In this document: positions 12,101 to 23,195 of the stretch, one piece after another
How positions within the stretch are numbered: the first letter of the stretch is position 1
Layout: each line of letters starts with the position of its first letter
From: Asterochloris sp. CNOR1
Lineage: Eukaryota > Chlorophyta > Trebouxiophyceae > Trebouxiales > Trebouxiaceae
Length of the DNA stretch: 64,000 nt
Assembly: GCA_963969365.1 (NCBI GenBank)
Contig: OZ017761.1
Span: 806,001-870,000 of the forward strand
Reading direction: 5' to 3'
The notes under the pieces: model-generated
What the model was told of the DNA's origin: nothing
What the model saw: only the letters and a program-made list of their open reading frames with translations
The model's database searches: none
Program-made: the position numbers and the translations under genes

Positions 12101-15100
12101 CTTTTGCCTCGAGCAGCAGCAGCAAGCAGTCAGCTATACCATGGTGTGGCAGACATCGTCTCCTGGGTGGGGCACATCAGTGCACGCCTCCCAATGTTGC
12201 TACAGGCCAAGGACGCAGCAAGGGTAGCCTCTGAGTTCGTGATCCCAGTGCGGGATCGCAAGATGGAGGTGAGGTTGCTGTGCAAATTCCTGACGCTGTC
12301 ACTGCTCCCCTCACAGCAGGGGTGCTAGCCTGGAACAGCCTGCGCTGCCAGTGCTGCGGGCGTCACTGCCTGGCGTGGGCATGGCATTGAGGGAGAGCTT
12401 GAGCTTGAGTTGTGCACAGCCCTGTCGCGACATGCACCGAGGCCTGATGCAGTGGCAGAGCTTTGCCTGCCTGTGGGTGCAGGTGCAGGGCGTCATCCTG
12501 TCCAAGCAGCCTGAGGACTTGGCCATGACTGCCTCCTTTCTCCAGAAGGAGGTGACACTGATCAAGGTGTGAGGCCAGGGGCAGTGACCCTGGCGCTCAG
12601 TGACAGGTGCCTGCACACGATTCAGCAGCTGCACCCGAGGACCATCTCTGTGAGCTACAGTCACTTTGCGACCGACTGCGCCAGTGCCATGGTCCTTCAT
12701 GCAATGAAACGCAACTGACCATAAGGTAGTTCTGAGAGGCTCCTGGACCTCTTTTGGCCGGCATGTCAGAGCATGTCACGTGCCCACTGCTGATGGGACG
12801 GTTTGCAGTGTACACCCTGCTGCCCCCTGCAGGCGGCCGAGGGCAGCCGATGGGAGCACCAAGGAGGTCTTGCCTTAGAGCTCACGCCAATGCTGCAGTC
12901 AAGGCTTCTGCTTTCCTGTAGGCAGCTAAGGATGGCAGGAGGGCATGCACAGCAGGCTTGCACTGCAGCCGACCCTGATCTGTCCTGCCACCCTGCAGGC
13001 GGCTGAGGAGGCCCGCAAGCATGCAGAGGAGGCTCGCCGCCGGGCGCTGCAATTGGCCCAGGTGTTTGAGGAGTCTGTGGACACACTGCAGCAGCTGGCA
13101 GGCAGTCCTGAGGACCCGTCTGGGGTCAGCTGTGCCTCGCTCCTCAACGAGACGGATTGCTCTCCTCGGCAGCCCTAACAGCAGTGCCCCTTGCCACCAG
13201 CGGCTACATGGGCCTGGTGTGACGGTGATGCCAGGCTGGGCTTGGCTGTAGCAAGCAAGGCTGTTGAGGCCAGCTTCATGCTTATCTGCTTGTCGTGCGC
13301 TGATGCCTGCACTAGCCTGCATTGCTGTCAGCTTCCAGGTGCCAGGAGATGGGACGCCCTTCTGCCTTGTTTCGCTTGTCGTGTGCTCTCACATACCTTC
13401 CTGCCTGGCTGCAGCTGGATCCTGACAAGCTGGAGCGGCTCAACATTCCATTGCCCAAGGGGCACCTATTGTACAAAGAGGACTGCAGGCGGCAGTATGG
13501 CAGCTCAAGCCACGCCATTGAGCGTGCATCGGGGTTGGACCCCACAGATATCTACAGGAGCATCAGCAATGCCAGCGGCGGCGCAGGCTGGCCTGCACCA
13601 GAGTGGATGTGCTGGAGGTTGTCAAAGTGCCATGCATGCCAGCTTCGTGTTGCTTATGAGGCTGTCGTCAGCTATACAGCCAATACAACTCAATTGCAGC
13701 AGTTGGGCCACTCGTCCCTGAATTTTGGGCGGGACTTGGAGGTCAACTAGGTCAAACTCATTGCCTGTGCAGCATTGTAAGCCTTGAAATCTTGGGCAGA
13801 GAGGCCAGCAACTGGAACACCAGGTCAAATCGAGGTGGCCAGGGGGGCGAAGCTGCACCATAACTTTCCCAGCCGATCCTCAATGACATCGGCCTCGGTC
13901 AGTACCCCAGGATGAAACCCACCTGACTGCCGGTCTGCTAAAAGAAGTGCTTGTTGAAGCTGCCCATCTTCGTGGTGTGAAGATTTACTCAATCACTGCA
14001 CCTGCGCAGGACCAGCGCAATGAAGAAGCCGTGGCGGCTTACAATGCAGAAAACTTGCGCAAGCTGATCTTGAAGCGCGATGAGCTTCGTAATCTGTGGA
14101 TAGCTGAGCAGGCGTTCAGGAAGCTCATGGGCCTGCCGATCGAGGCCCCCTGCAGCGCCGGCATGAGCTGTCTCACTGGCGCCTATGTACGCCTCAGGGC
14201 AGAGGAAGGCAATGCGGAGTACTGCATTCACGAGGTACAGGCGGCACAGCTGCACGAGGCTGCTGTTGCCGAGCATGCACCTGAATTTGTGGGGAAGTCC
14301 GCACTATTTGTGTGTCTCAGCGGGGCACTGGGGATGCAGACTTGTGGTCTGGCACACAGCATGCATGTGAGGTCCCCAGGCAGCAGACGACGCCCTCCGC
14401 CTCAGATGTTCACACAGGCTGTTTTCTGAAAACTGGTCGGAAGAATGCACCGCCCAGATGGTGTGCCCGCCTGGTGCAGGACCAACAGTGGACTGTGCTC
14501 TTCTTGTATGCAGATCATCTCTGTCAGGCATGACCCAAAGGTCAATGAGCCGCTTGTGCAGTGCGAGGTGAGCATGGGCAGCACCATCAGACTTTGCACA
14601 CTGCTGCCCAGCAGGAAGTGCTGCTTTGATTTGTGCCAAACATACATTCTTGAAGATGCTGGCCACTCTTGACAGTGTGTACCTGCAGGAACAAAGGAAG
14701 CTGACATGTGTGTTGGCGTCCCTGCAGGATGGCACAGAGGTGCCCTTCTCTCATTGCAGCAACAGCAAGTTTGACTGGGATGATGCCCACTCTGAGATCC
14801 AGGCTGCTGCAGCGCAGCACAGGCCACGAACTTGTGCGGAGGTGCTCCCCGTTCTTTGCTTGCATATGGCCACAGCAGCATGTTCCGTTAGCGTGCAGGC
14901 TTGCAGCCTGTGCATCCTGCATTGCAGACACCTGACCCCAGCTGGGCTGCACACTGCAGCACTCTCAGAAGCCCATGCCCTGCTTGGATGGCCCATGCCA
15001 GGTTGTGGCTGCACAGCCCCAGACCCTCAATGGCCCACTGCTGTGTCAGCAGCATGCATTCGCTTGTGGGCTTGAGTGCAGCTGCCCAGTGCTGCGCAGC

Positions 15101-18100
15101 GCTATCATCTTATCTGCCCTGGTGTCACGCTCGGCAGCCGTCGCCCACAAGACGCCTCGTGCTCACAAGCATGCCAGCCTTGTGTGCGTGGCCGCCCTTG
15201 CTGATCAGCATGCTGCCCCACCAGTGCAGCTCCCTGCTGCGTACAGCAGGTGCCCCAGGTCATGTACGAGCTGCAGCCTGCTCACAGCCCTTGCCCTGCC
15301 TGGTGCAGTCGCTCCCTCTGTGAAGCACCAAGCCCCAGCCCTCCCACTCCATGCCTCTGCCTGCGTTGGGTAGCAAGCTGCGCAAAAGTGCACAGGCTCG
15401 TGGGCTTGCCCGCAGCTGCTCACTGGTGTGGAGCACCATGGCCTGGCACCCTCTTGCTGCTGGTGCCTGCAGGGTGGGGCCACCATGCACGAGCCATCGT
15501 GTGTCCAGCAGCATGCACTCGCATGGGTGCATGTCTGCAGCTGCGTACTGGTGTGCCGCACCTGCCCAAGGCCCCTGTCTGCTGGTGCACGCAGTGGGCG
15601 GCCACCCTTCACAAGCTGCAGTGTGCCAGCAACTATGCTGTGGCGCAGTTGGAGGCCAGCAAGCCTGGAACCAGCAGAGAGAGGGCTGGGGAGCTGTCCA
15701 TGGTAGCCCGGAACTGGCTGTTCAGCCTGCACCAGAGGTGCGTAGTGAGTCTGGCTTCTTTGTGCTGAGCTGGCTAACCAGACTGCACCAGGTTGCACCG
15801 CAGTCCTCCCTTCCACATGCTGAGCTGGCCTCTGGTCCTGATATCCAGGCTGCACAAGAGTTTCATTGCAAGTCTGACATTCTGGAGATGAGCTTGCCAT
15901 TGGGCTGACAGCCACTTTTCTGCCACAAAACCACCTGTTCTGGACTTGGAGCCCAAAACTTCTGCGGCACCCTATTGCGGGTCCAGGCTGCTTCAATACC
16001 CTTCATGACCAGATGGGATTCCATACGCTCCCAGGCCCAATGCAGGAGGGCAATGCTGCTCACTGTGCCAAGCCACAAACCCGGACACACACCAGCATGC
16101 CTGTTGCTAAGGCCAAGCTCTGCAGTATGTCCTGGCACTTCTGCTGTGGTCAGGGTGCACCCACCAGGGCTTGCTTTGCCTGCAGCTTGTTGCACATGCT
16201 GTCGGCTGGTTTTAAAAATCGAGCCTTGCTTGGTGCTGCCTGCATGCCTGCCACCCACGGCCACCATGCCTGCCCTTGCCTGCAGCCCCTCACGCAAGCT
16301 GCTGGCCATGGTTGAGCCAGTGGGCGGCTTTCCCCAGCCGCAGCCCACCCTCAACGGTACCGCACAGATGCAGCCCAATGGAGTAGATGCTGGGCAGTTG
16401 AAGGTCGAACCTGAGGAACAAGGGCCCATTGGTGTACTGAATGGCACGCAGCAGCAGCAGTTCCAGCAGCTGACACCTGCTGAGTCTGCCTATCAGGCCC
16501 CTGTCGCAGTCGCCGATGGCGGGCCTGGGTCGCACTCACTGCGGCCAGTGTCAGGGGCTCAGGCCCGGGGGCAGGGGCTGGAAGGAGAAGAAGCAGCAGT
16601 TGCAGTGGGGGGAGTCCACTTAGAGGCACAGGAGATGGAGTTTGTGTGCCAGCTGGTGCAGGGGCAGCCGGGCATCTTCAGGGCCCAGGTCCATGCCCTG
16701 ATGACACCACAAGCAGGTGGGTTCATTGCACGTCCACCGCTCAACGTGCTGTCTGCTTTGATGCTGCTGGTGCTGCTGCCTGTCGCGATCACAGCTCTCC
16801 TTCAGGGTCATTGGCTGCCATTGAGGCTCAAAAGACAGGGCTAGGCAAATATGTGTTGCTCCCCAGCATTGGTGAGCTCCCCAGGCCATGATGCTGCTGC
16901 TGTTGAGCTGCAGTATCTGCTGTTTTGCTGAGCATCAAAGGCTGCCAGGCAGCACAGGAGCCCAGAGGTGCAGCCTTTGGCCCTACCCACAAAAGTATAT
17001 ACTCACGTGCTGCAGGCGCCCAGGCGCCACCATTGCTGGCCCAGCGCTTGGAGCTGAGTACACGGCGGCACATGTCCCGGGCTCAGTGGCTGACCAGCCT
17101 GGACCGGCACTGGGACGGCATACTCTATGTTGTAGAGCCTCCAGCAGCAGGCATTGCTCTTGGGCAGGCTGGAGAAGGGACTGGCATTGCAGCAGGGGCC
17201 AGCACCAGCCAGAAATTGCGCCTGCGGGAGACAGCACTCTTTGACCAGATTGTAGGGTTCCTCAGGTCGGCACCTGCTGCTGGCATGCCCCTTTGTCCGC
17301 TGCCGGCTTTGGGCTCTGGCTCAGCTGTGGGTGGGTGAAGGGACCTTCCAGTGCTCGATGCTGATACACAGATGGTGTCAGGGCTCACAAGATACAGCAC
17401 CCTAGCTGTGGTCTGGGGCGGCACCAAACGCTTCACTTTGCCCACTGCAATGCTCGTGCCGCTGCCCCTTCTGCGGATGAGTCCTATGGGTACTTGCTTG
17501 TTTCACCAGCTGCATGAGTGCTCAGCAGCCAGAACCCAGACAGCAGCAGCATAGCAGTACTCACAAGCAGGGCTGAAAGACAGGCTTAGCTGGTGGTCAT
17601 GCCCCCAAGCGCGCACTGTGCAGAGAGAGCCGGGACCACTTGAGGGCAGTCTGCATCGGAGGGGACGGTGGGCAGTCAGGGGACCAGCTTGTGCTGCACG
17701 CCCACTCCAAGACACTGGCAGCCGTGCTGGACCAGGAACAGGTGGGCTTCCATTGGTGTGGGTTGCGCAGATTTTGCTCCTGCATGGGGATGCCCACCCA
17801 CTGTCACCACTGCAGCAGATAAACTAATTCCCCTTGAACTTGCCGGTGCTGCATGCTGTAACAGCAGCATTGCCGTGGGAGATGTGGCATTGTCTCCCCA
17901 AACTTGTCCCATCTAATCCCTGCAAGCCTCGTGGTGCAGGTCTGCAGCATTGCCGGCTGCCTCACTCTGCGTTTGCAGACTACTGCACCGGCAGCTCCCT
18001 GCTGTCGACCCATTGCTGGCAACCCCTCCACTTGGAGATGATCACTGGCAGAGGCTGCCCAGCAGTTCAGCTGTTGGCCAGGCAGTTCCGCTGTGACATG

Positions 18101-21100
18101 CCAGCATTCAGGAGCAGCGCGGACCCGATGACTGTGCCTGGCGCACCATCTTGCTCCCGTACTGAACCAGGCCTATAGCCCCCTACAAGCAGCCGCTGTA
18201 GGAAGAGGCCAGCTGAAACTACACCTTGCCTGTGCGGACCCCTACCCATATGCCTACAGGCCGCTGCACTGAGAGCACACCACCTTGCTCCCCTGCCGCA
18301 GGAGGGGCCACTGGCATGCCACCTCGCCCATGTGCTGAGCCAGGCCTCCTTGTCCTGCAGGGGGCTGCAGCAGGCGGGGCGCGCAGCAGCCAGAGGACCC
18401 TGGCCAAGCGCTGCATGTTCCTGATGCGCCTGTGCAAAGACGTGCGGCGCTTTGACGGCCAGCCCCAGTCCCAGGGGGTGTCGCTGCAGCAGCAGCAGGC
18501 TGTGCTGCAGCACATGTTCCGCAAGCGTAAGGCCGGCCCCTCCACCAGGGATCCAGCGCTGAGGACTGAGGAGCATGCCCAGAGGCAGGCGGTGCCAGCT
18601 TCGGGGCACCGCCAGCTGGTGGGGGGGCTTAAGCAGACTGCTCTCAGACAGCAGGCGCAGCTTGCTCTGGGGCACAGGGTGCCTGCTACAGGGCATCAGG
18701 GGCAGCCCGCGGCCAGCACCCTTCCAGACCAGGCAGCGAAAGCCCTTCAGGGACTGGCTGGCCAGGATCTGCCCGTTCAGCAGACCATCCAGACACAAGG
18801 CGGGCAGACGGATGGCAGGCGGCAAGAGGGTGGTGCGCAGGTTAGGGAAGGTGCACCTGTAAAAACGTCCCAGCCACCACATCTGCATGAGCTGCAGTCC
18901 CTCGCGCAGCGCAAGCAGGCGGCGCTGGAGGCACTTCACATTCTTTCTACACAAATGGGCTTGCGGAAGCTGCCACCTGCCTTGCCTTTCCAGCCGATGG
19001 CAAGTCTATGCTACTGCAGTGCAGCTGGCCAAAGGATCTGGCCGGGCCCGAAAGCCTCTGAGGCTTCCAGCTTAGCTACACAGGTCTCCAATGACTGTTC
19101 AGCTGCACGGAATGACCTGTGGACATGCTCTGCAGGAATCGTGGTGTGCAGGTATGTGCAACGGAGACACACTGCTCAGCATCCCCAAACAACCCTTCTG
19201 AGGGCAGTCTGCACCTGCTGCAGGTCCCAGCTCCCAAGTCGGCGGCTGCTGCAGCAGCCGCCCCAGCCCCTGAGGCCAGCCCGGGTTCTGGCCCCCTGCC
19301 TCTGCCAGAGGGGTGGGTGCATGCAGACCAGCCTGCAGCTGTGGCCCCCATGGCCTGGCAAGGGCACCAGCTGGACCCGCGGCTGCCCCCAGGCCACCCT
19401 GCAGCCTTCGCTGCCCCACTCCTGGGGATGGCGGGGGGCACAGGCGCTGCGCCAGGGAGGGCGGGGCCAGACGCAACCCCTCACAGGGCCCTGCCCTCCC
19501 ATAGAGGCCCTCCACCTGGCAGCCACCAGGTTGGAGCGCACCGCACACATGTCTGCATTCACGTCTGTGTTTGTGAGCAGCCTGCTGCTCCTCATTGAGC
19601 GTGTGGCTGCCGGCAGCGCAGCTCGCACGTGCACTGCTGTTCACTTTGTGTGCGCCTGCATGCCAGGCAGGTGTGAGATGCATGCCGCACCAGCCAAGCC
19701 CCACCCCAGATCCAACGGGGCTCCTTACACAGCTTGCCGTGGCGCCCTGCAGCACTGGCAGCCGCCATTAGCGCCACCCAGCAGCCAGCTACCAACCCAG
19801 CAGCCCTCCAGCATAGGGACGGGCCGGCAGATGCCCTGTGAGATGGCAATGGCGGCCATCCGCGGGCTGGAGCTCCTGGAGATCACCCCTGCCTCAGAGT
19901 TCACCACTCACGCCCTGGCTGAGCTGGGCGCGCTGCCCCCTATCCTGCAGCTCGGCACCCTTGGGCACTTCATGAACCGGCCGGCCTGCTGGCAAAATCC
20001 ATCCCGGTCGCTGGCAGAAAGCGCAGAGTATGCGCAGCGCAAGCACCTGACCAACCCCCCGCCGTGGCTGCGTGGCAGCTGGTTCTCGGGGAGTAATCCG
20101 AGTCTGGCCCCTGGGGCAAGGGCCAAGCTGGACAGGCTGGTGACCAAGGGGGCGCTGGAGCCGCTGCATCGGTTTCCTGAGGGGCGGGCGGCGCTGGACG
20201 AGCTGCAGCGGCTACCGTATCCCCTGCAGGACCAGACGGTGAGTGCTGCTCCGTGGAATTCCCAGGGCTGCCCTGACTGCTTCGCACAGGGTCATTGTGG
20301 GCTGGCGCTGGCCCCACGAGAAGGGACAGGGGTGGACCTCTGGCTTGTTGCGGGCAGCACGAGGAGCGCTCGAAAAGGGTGGCACGGCGCTTGGTGACCT
20401 GATGCAGCTGCCGCTTGCGCTGCAGTCACCAGGCAGTTGGTGCTCTGCAGGATGTAAGGTAGTGGGCCTGGCAGAGCGGCACCAGGGTGGGGCATTCAGC
20501 GCGCAACTGGAGCCTGCACCAGCTGTGTGCTGCTTTTGCACTGGCCTCTGCAGTCCGCAGGGCCCTGCAGGACCAGGCAGTGAGACGTGTTGTAGGGACA
20601 CGCTGGGTGGCTGTCAGGCATGAGCGCTGCCTTCTGGGAGTGCGGCTTGGTTGAGGGCTGACCAGCCTGCTGACCTTGACACTGCAGGAGCAGGCAGTGT
20701 GAGCTTGATGGGCTGCCTTGACAGACAGGGCAGGCTGTTGGGGCAGCAGAACTGCTTGTACGCAGTAGCCTTCAGGAAAACGATGCATGTTGAGGCAGCT
20801 CCTGGCAGGGCAGGTCTCTGCAGTGGAGCTGTTGACAAGAACAAGACTGCACTGGTCTGTGCTGCATGTTCTGCATGTTCATTGGCGCTGTCTGCCACGC
20901 TGAGCTTCAAATTCTCTTACAGGAGAGTGCAGGGTGCACAGCGACTTCACAAAACGGGGTGGCAGGCCCTTGCACCGCTGCGGCACGCCTGCCAGCTGAT
21001 GTGTGCTGCTGACATTGGAGAATGTCCTGCCCAGTGCGGCAGAGCTTCAACTGGCTGGCATCAAAGCCTGGCTGGCAAAATCTGACCTGCCTGCAGTCCA

Positions 21101-21266
21101 TGCACTCAAGATTTGCCTGTGGGTGCAGGTGATTCAGCTGGCAGGAGTGTCGCAGCCGGGCTGGCGAGGGCAGGGCCCCCGGCAAGCGCAGGTGCTCAGC
21201 GATCTGGCCAAGAGCATGAAGGCAATGCGGGACGCTTTTGCTGCAGAGATGAATCAGCGTGGATGA
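6118..21266 (+). CDS. Large coiled-coil protein with a possible Plus3-like domain (gene model partly unresolved)
   Basis: A strong start at 6118 (MARTYIGSLTDMVADKADE, donor GTGAGC) is followed by many exons that are nearly all phase 0. Supported ones are 6478-6588, 7119-7217, 7935-7997, 8232-8414, 8822-8902, about 9327-9524, 11055-11195, 11531-11581, 11751-11819, 11951-12058, 12134-12268, 12489-12566, 12999-13124, 13415 onward, 14010-14234, 14514-14567, 14728-14841, 15627-15736, 16286-16715, 17024-17265, 17624-17741, an open stretch 18361-20238, and 21129-21266. The first part is heptad-rich coiled coil (LDAKVDALREQLSQV; REHKFEMAQQQLQ; EEARKHAEEARRR). Exons 14010-14841 resemble a Plus3 domain: GAYVRLRAEEGNAEYCIHE, later CSNSKFDWDD, like the SN-x-F-x-x-x-E end of RTF1-type Plus3. 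That suggests a nuclear, transcription-linked role, but the match is weak. The 5' and 3' parts could be separate genes; the junction 15736 to 16286 closes in phase, which favours one gene. TGTAA lies at 21531-21535. Confidence 0.5.
14950..15640. repeat. degenerate ~110-bp tandem repeats upstream of an exon
   Basis: Ordered words recur near 15065, 15400 and 15520: TGGGCTTG or TGGGTGCATG, then GCAGCTGC, then TGGTGTG or TGGTGTC, then GCACC, then GCTGGTGC. They end at the acceptor of the exon starting at about 15627. The block looks like an old minisatellite built from an acceptor-side sequence. It keeps long open frames on both strands because it is GC-rich, not because it is coding. Confidence 0.5.
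20221..20710 (+). repeat. three copies of an exon end plus splice donor
   Basis: CCCTGCAGGACCAGACGGTG at 20222 is the end of an exon with its GTGAGT donor. CCCTGCAGGACCAGGCAGTG recurs near 20564, and CACTGCAGGAGCAGGCAGTG near 20685. The offsets are about 342 and 121 bp. The downstream copies sit in the following intron, with decayed flanks. Confidence 0.6.
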
Positions 21267-21710
21267 CTGTATATTGCCTGGCGGCCTGGTTCTGGGGCCT
21301 TCTGAAGTACGAGCTGGCAAACCACTTCATCAACTACTTACAAGTGGCAATGCAGTGCACATGAATTAAGGATATTGGGGCTGAGTAAGTAAGGGCTGAA
21401 GCAGTCGTGTGAGGCAGACATTGACACAATCAAAGTTTGTCCAGCCCAACAGAGACACAAGCATGGCATAAGCCACACTTTGACAGCAAGGGTACAGCTG
21501 CATTTGTGCGCAGCACATCTCAGACAAAGGTGTAAGCCTCTCATCACAACGGACAAAAGAAGGCCCCTCACCCTGATGTGAGACTCAAAGCCCAGCTAGA
21601 GAGGTCTCCAACAGGGAAGTGATGCCTGCTGCACTCCGTCTAGACTGCGCCGTGGGAGTGCCACCTGTGGAAGTAGATACAGCCGTGTGCCGTGCAGTGC
21701 TGCTGCCCAC
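21267..21710. other. intergenic stretch without a supported gene
   Basis: This lies between two convergent genes. The + strand has TGTAA at 21531-21535 and the - strand has one near 21336 (ttaca in ACTTACAAG). Nothing else is recognised. Confidence 0.5.
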
Positions 21711-23145
21711 TCATGGTGGTGAATGGCTGGTGACGTCCCCCGCCATCTGCAGCACAAAGGGGCCAAGGCCATCCGCAAGCTCCAGTCCCTGCCCCCTGGC
21801 TGGTTGTGCCAGCAACAGCAGCAGCTCAGTGCGCTCCATGGCCAGTGGCATGTCCTCAGTCTCCAGGTCTAGCCCTATGCCATGCCTAGAGGGCCGCCCC
21901 CCGTCCCCCCCCTCAAGGTCCCTTGATCAGCATCTGCAGATGCCTCCATTGGGTCGCGGTGGCACCCCTTCCAGTTGGCATACGACACTGGGGCATGCTG
22001 GAGTGCTCCTTGCTGCTACAGTGTGGCCACTGCCCACCAGGGGCCTTGCAACCCTGGCATCAGGCACAGAGGGGCTGCAGTGCCGTTGCGGCAGGGAACA
22101 CCAGGCATTGCCCATCCGGCAGGCTGCAATGCTGCTGCAAAAACACCCCACAAGCTTGGCACTCCTGGCGATGCGCACAGGGGCATCCCCAATGCCCAGA
22201 GCCTGCCCAGCAGCATGTCTGAGGGTTGTAAGGGGATCTGCGCTTGCAGAGGCACCCCCACCATACCCTCCCTGTCTGGCGAGCTGGGCCCTGTCAAAGC
22301 ACAAAGCCAAAGCTGTAGGGATGCAGGACCTGCTGGCACACATGGAGCCTACTCCAATGGCCGCCTTCATGCTGGAAGGCATGCAAGCCCTCAATCATAT
22401 TGCTTCGACGCCTTCATCACGGCGGATCTGCGCCGTCTGGGCAGGATGTGCACCCTCCTCTGTGTTGAGCTGCAGATTCAACACTAAGCTCACACTGCAA
22501 TTCATGGGCACTCAGGTGGCAGCAGTGGGCTGAGCATGACTTCCTGAGGGTGATTCACCACATATGCCAGCAGCAGCACCACAAGACCAGCAGGCGCCAG
22601 CCCAAAGTGTGCCGTCTTACTACAGAAGCTGCAGCACTGTGGACTGAACGGGCCACCTGCCCCAAATCACCATGATCCGCCCCACCTCACCATGGTCACC
22701 CAGCACAGACAGGATCCAGCTGCCCCCATAGTGGTCTGCTGTCCGGCAAGGCAACACAAGACGACTGCTTTGGTGTCCTCCCTTCTAGGGATCACCAGCT
22801 GGGGAACAATGCAAGCTACATAGAGCAGGCGCTCACCGCAGCATGTCAAACAGCTTGTAGAAGCTGCTCACGATGTGTATCTGCCGGCTTTTCAAGTCCT
22901 GGCTGCACTTACTGGCAGAGGGTATGCAGTGCATGTAACTTGCTGGCCACACATTGTGCAGAAGCACCTTGTAATGCATGTGACCTGCACGCACAGGGAT
23001 CAGCCAGAAGGCTGGCAAGCCCGGTGACGAGACACACAGCATCAAAGACTGAGGCTGCACCAGACCTGAGTTTTGAGTGGACCACTGCAGATTTCTTCGT
23101 AACGGGCGCAATTTTGTATCCTCTGAAAGAAAGCTGTTGGGTCAC
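21711..23145 (-). CDS. Fragments of one or two unrecognised minus-strand genes
   Basis: Several - strand pieces look coding, but I cannot join them. A C-terminal exon runs from about 21925 to a TGA at 21711. It is acidic and Leu-rich, with GLDLETEDMPLAMERTELL and LELADGLGPFVLQMAGDV. A second piece near 22502-22610 ends in a hydrophobic segment (APAGLVVLLLAYVVNHPQ) and a TGA at 22502. A third, 22838-23145, carries FRGYKIAPVTKKSAVVHSK and RQIHIVSSFYKLFDMLR, with a GTGAGC donor. The first Met may be at 23145, which would put the gene head-to-head with the channel gene and only about 50 bp away. I recognise no family. The opposite-strand ORF at 21619-22533 has a composition typical of shadow frames. 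Confidence 0.3.
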
Positions 23146-23195
23146 AGCCTGCGGCCAGCAGGTTGAACACTTTAGGCTGGCTGCCAGAGGGCAGC

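Noticed and set aside
15205-15996. 263-codon minus-strand frame
   Set aside because: It covers the degenerate GC-rich repeat and an exon on the other strand. Its openness is explained by base composition.
18067-18954. 295-codon minus-strand frame
   Set aside because: It overlaps the exon at 18361-18526, whose plus-strand reading has matching phases on both sides. No family signature was seen.
21619-22533. 304-codon plus-strand frame
   Set aside because: Composition is Ser/Pro/Cys/Met-rich and irregular. The acidic minus-strand exon ending at 21711 looks more protein-like.
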